Assembly: GCA_001778375.1 (NCBI GenBank)
Contig: MFGV01000013.1
Location: forward strand, 1 to 44,143
DNA length: 44,143 nucleotides
Direction of reading: 5' to 3'
DNA from: Candidatus Firestonebacteria bacterium RIFOXYD2_FULL_39_29
GTDB taxonomy: Bacteria; Oederibacteriota; D2-FULL-39-29
Part shown: positions 42,448-44,143 of the stretch, in pieces
Numbering within the stretch: the first letter of the stretch is position 1
Layout: each line of letters opens with the position of its first letter
Notes under the pieces: generated by a model
Databases searched by the model: none
What the model saw: the letters and a program-made list of their open reading frames with translations, nothing else
Told to the model about the DNA's origin: nothing
Position numbers and translations under genes: made by a program

Positions 42448-44143
42448 ATGAAAAGAAATATTTTAGTTGTCGCAGCAATGTTGGCGGTTGGTCTTTCAAA
42501 TATGGTCTTTGCGTCAGGGCCTGCTTTGCTGTATTCCACCTACTTGGGAGGGTCTTTAGACGACCAGGTTAACGCTATTGCGGTGGATAGCGCGGGAAAT
42601 ATATATTTGGCGGGAAAAACATTTTCAACCGATTTTCCGTGCGGGACAGGAACTACTTTTAAAACCACCAAGGATGGCGCTGTTGGCGAGGATGCCTTCG
42701 TGACCAAGATAAGCGCGGCTGGAACTCTTTTATGGTCAATTTATCTTGGCGGGGACGGGATTGATATTGCAAATGGAATTGCCATTGATAGTTCCGAGGT
42801 TGTGTACATCTCAGGCTCTACAACTTCGACGACTTTTCCTACTGTCAGCCCGCATCAAGCAACAAAAGCAGGCGGAACAGATGTTTTTGTAACAGCAATT
42901 AGTGCCTCGGGCGCGGGATTGATTTACTCGACTTATCTCGGCAGTCCCGGAGAGGATGAAGGCAATGCAATAGCTGTGGATAGCGCAGGGTACGCCTATG
43001 TCACCGGATTTACCACCGCCAGTGCTGCTTTTACGATAACTGCCGATGTACATCCCAATACAAGAGGAGCGAGCGATGTTTTTGTGTCGAAGTTTACTCC
43101 CGCAGGAGTTCTTGAGCATTCTACTGTACTCGGGGGCACGACTGTGGATATCGGGCGGGCAATTGCAATTGACGGTTCCGATAATGTCTATATTGCCGGT
43201 CAATCGTTTCCCGGCGATCCTGCCTTTCCTACAAGTGCAGATGGTTTTAAACCCACAACTACCGGAACCTCCGATGCTTTTGTGTCAAAAATCAATGCAG
43301 CCTTCACAACTTTGGACTATTCAACATTTGTAGGCGGCAGCAATGATGAAGATGCCTGCGGCATAGCGTTGGATGGTACGAATCCGGCAACTCTCAATGT
43401 TTATATCGCGGGATATACAAATACTGCCGACGATACCACATTTCCTATAACAGGCTTTCCCCGACGGGTCGGTCAGCCAATCAGAAGCGCCGGCACAGAC
43501 GCATTTGTATTTAAACTGAAGATGAGTCACCTGGGGATTGATGATGGGATATACTCCGCTTATTTGGGCGGGGACAGTGATGATAGAGCCGCAGCAATCA
43601 AGGTTGATACCGCGGGCAATGCTTATGTGACCGGGTATACCACATCTACGGATTTTATAACGGTGAATCCGATTCAGGCCGGCGGTAATATCGGGGCGTC
43701 GATGGCTTTTGTAGCAGAGATAGGTTCCACCACCGTGAGTAATGACCCCCCTGTTTTCTCTACTTATTTAGGCGGGACTACTGCTCAAAAAGGAAGTAGT
43801 ATTGCGTTGGATAGTTCAGGAAATATCTACGCGGCAGGGTGGACGACTTCATCGAATTTTCCCACGGCCGGTACGTTTATGGCTCATGCCGGAGCTGCCG
43901 GAACATATGAAGGTTTTGTAACGAAGATTTCTGCAACAGTACCTTTACCGTCTGTAACCAATGTATCTCCAACTTTCGGAAGCACAGCCGGAAGTAACAC
44001 CGTAGTCATAACAGGAACAAGCTTCGCAAGTGTAACGGGAGCTGCAGGAGTGAAGTTTGGAGTTACAAATGCCTCAAGTTATGTTGTGAATTCAGATACA
44101 CAAATCACAGCAGTAGCGCCTTCGCATGTCTCGGGATTAATTG
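42448..44143 (+). CDS. Secreted SBBP seven-bladed propeller, cargo 4 (partial, runs off window)
   Basis: A frame without stops runs from ATG 42448 (AAAGAGG upstream) to the last base, 565 codons. It has a signal peptide (MKRNILVVAAMLAVGLSNMV) and seven SBBP repeats (about 30-490; LLYSTYLGGSLDDQ through PVFSTYLGGTTAQ). An IPT/TIG domain begins near residue 500 (VTNVSPTFGSTAGSNTVVI, VKFGVTNASSYVVNSDT) and is cut by the window end. The blades are closest to cargo 3 (GGDGIDIAN, DIGRAIAIDG, NDEDACGIALD). A type IX-like tail and a PorV gene would be expected beyond the edge. It follows a receiver gene closely. Confidence 0.88.
   Translation, partial: MKRNILVVAAMLAVGLSNMVFASGPALLYSTYLGGSLDDQVNAIAVDSAGNIYLAGKTFSTDFPCGTGTTFKTTKDGAVGEDAFVTKISAAGTLLWSIYLGGDGIDIANGIAIDSSEVVYISGSTTSTTFPTVSPHQATKAGGTDVFVTAISASGAGLIYSTYLGSPGEDEGNAIAVDSAGYAYVTGFTTASAAFTITADVHPNTRGASDVFVSKFTPAGVLEHSTVLGGTTVDIGRAIAIDGSDNVYIAGQSFPGDPAFPTSADGFKPTTTGTSDAFVSKINAAFTTLDYSTFVGGSNDEDACGIALDGTNPATLNVYIAGYTNTADDTTFPITGFPRRVGQPIRSAGTDAFVFKLKMSHLGIDDGIYSAYLGGDSDDRAAAIKVDTAGNAYVTGYTTSTDFITVNPIQAGGNIGASMAFVAEIGSTTVSNDPPVFSTYLGGTTAQKGSSIALDSSGNIYAAGWTTSSNFPTAGTFMAHAGAAGTYEGFVTKISATVPLPSVTNVSPTFGSTAGSNTVVITGTSFASVTGAAGVKFGVTNASSYVVNSDTQITAVAPSHVSGLI

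Overview
The window is a chromosomal segment of a Gram-negative-type bacterium. It encodes outer-membrane beta-barrels, lipoproteins and OmpA-like peptidoglycan-binding domains, has a moderately AT-rich composition, and carries bacterial housekeeping genes (gyrB, ispD, a PIN/TRAM gene). PorV-like porins next to propeller proteins with type IX-like C-terminal tails, many orphan receiver proteins and a very large multi-PAS kinase suggest an uncultured candidate phylum rather than a well-studied lineage. That placement is inference. Every gene I can support lies on the + strand. I saw no tRNA, rRNA, CRISPR array, transposase or phage gene.

Layout. 1-2900: small and exported proteins of unknown role, including a MORN-repeat protein behind a structured leader. 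2900-8100: gyrB overlapping a GAF-ANTAR gene, a membrane PIN/TRAM protein and ispD. 8100-14430: an exported protein, three receiver proteins, and a run of small envelope or stress-type genes (DUF2934, a SnoaL-like lipoprotein, beta-barrels, an lmo0937-type peptide, DUF1328). 14530-26260: three consecutive cassettes, each a large secreted seven-bladed SBBP propeller followed by a PorV-like barrel; the third barrel is fused to OmpA. 26470-29440: a DUF2934-TM-OmpA protein, a 148-bp MITE, two DUF1540 cysteine-rich proteins and cheD. 29439-35603: a 2054-residue hybrid histidine kinase with nine near-identical PAS modules. 36092-39874: four receiver genes (one with HD-GYP) and an exported protein in an apparent operon. 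39978-44143: a second type of propeller, a lipoprotein, another receiver and a fourth SBBP propeller that runs off the window. That last gene is open to the final base.

How it may work together. Six upstream regions share a GGATAAAAGTCAATT-like box a fixed 48 nt before a TATAAT-like hexamer. They precede the REC-AraC gene, the DUF2934 gene, a beta-barrel gene, the propeller/PorV block, the receiver operon and the last receiver/propeller pair. This looks like one regulon joining phosphorelay proteins to surface-protein export. The model (inference) is that the multi-PAS kinase and orphan receivers control display of propeller proteins moved across the outer membrane by dedicated PorV partners.

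Intergenic DNA is rich in small dispersed repeats: TCCGCC/GGCGGA stem-loops, TTGTATCAGTG-type repeats, purine-rich AGCAA tracts and ACGAATGACAA inverted repeats.
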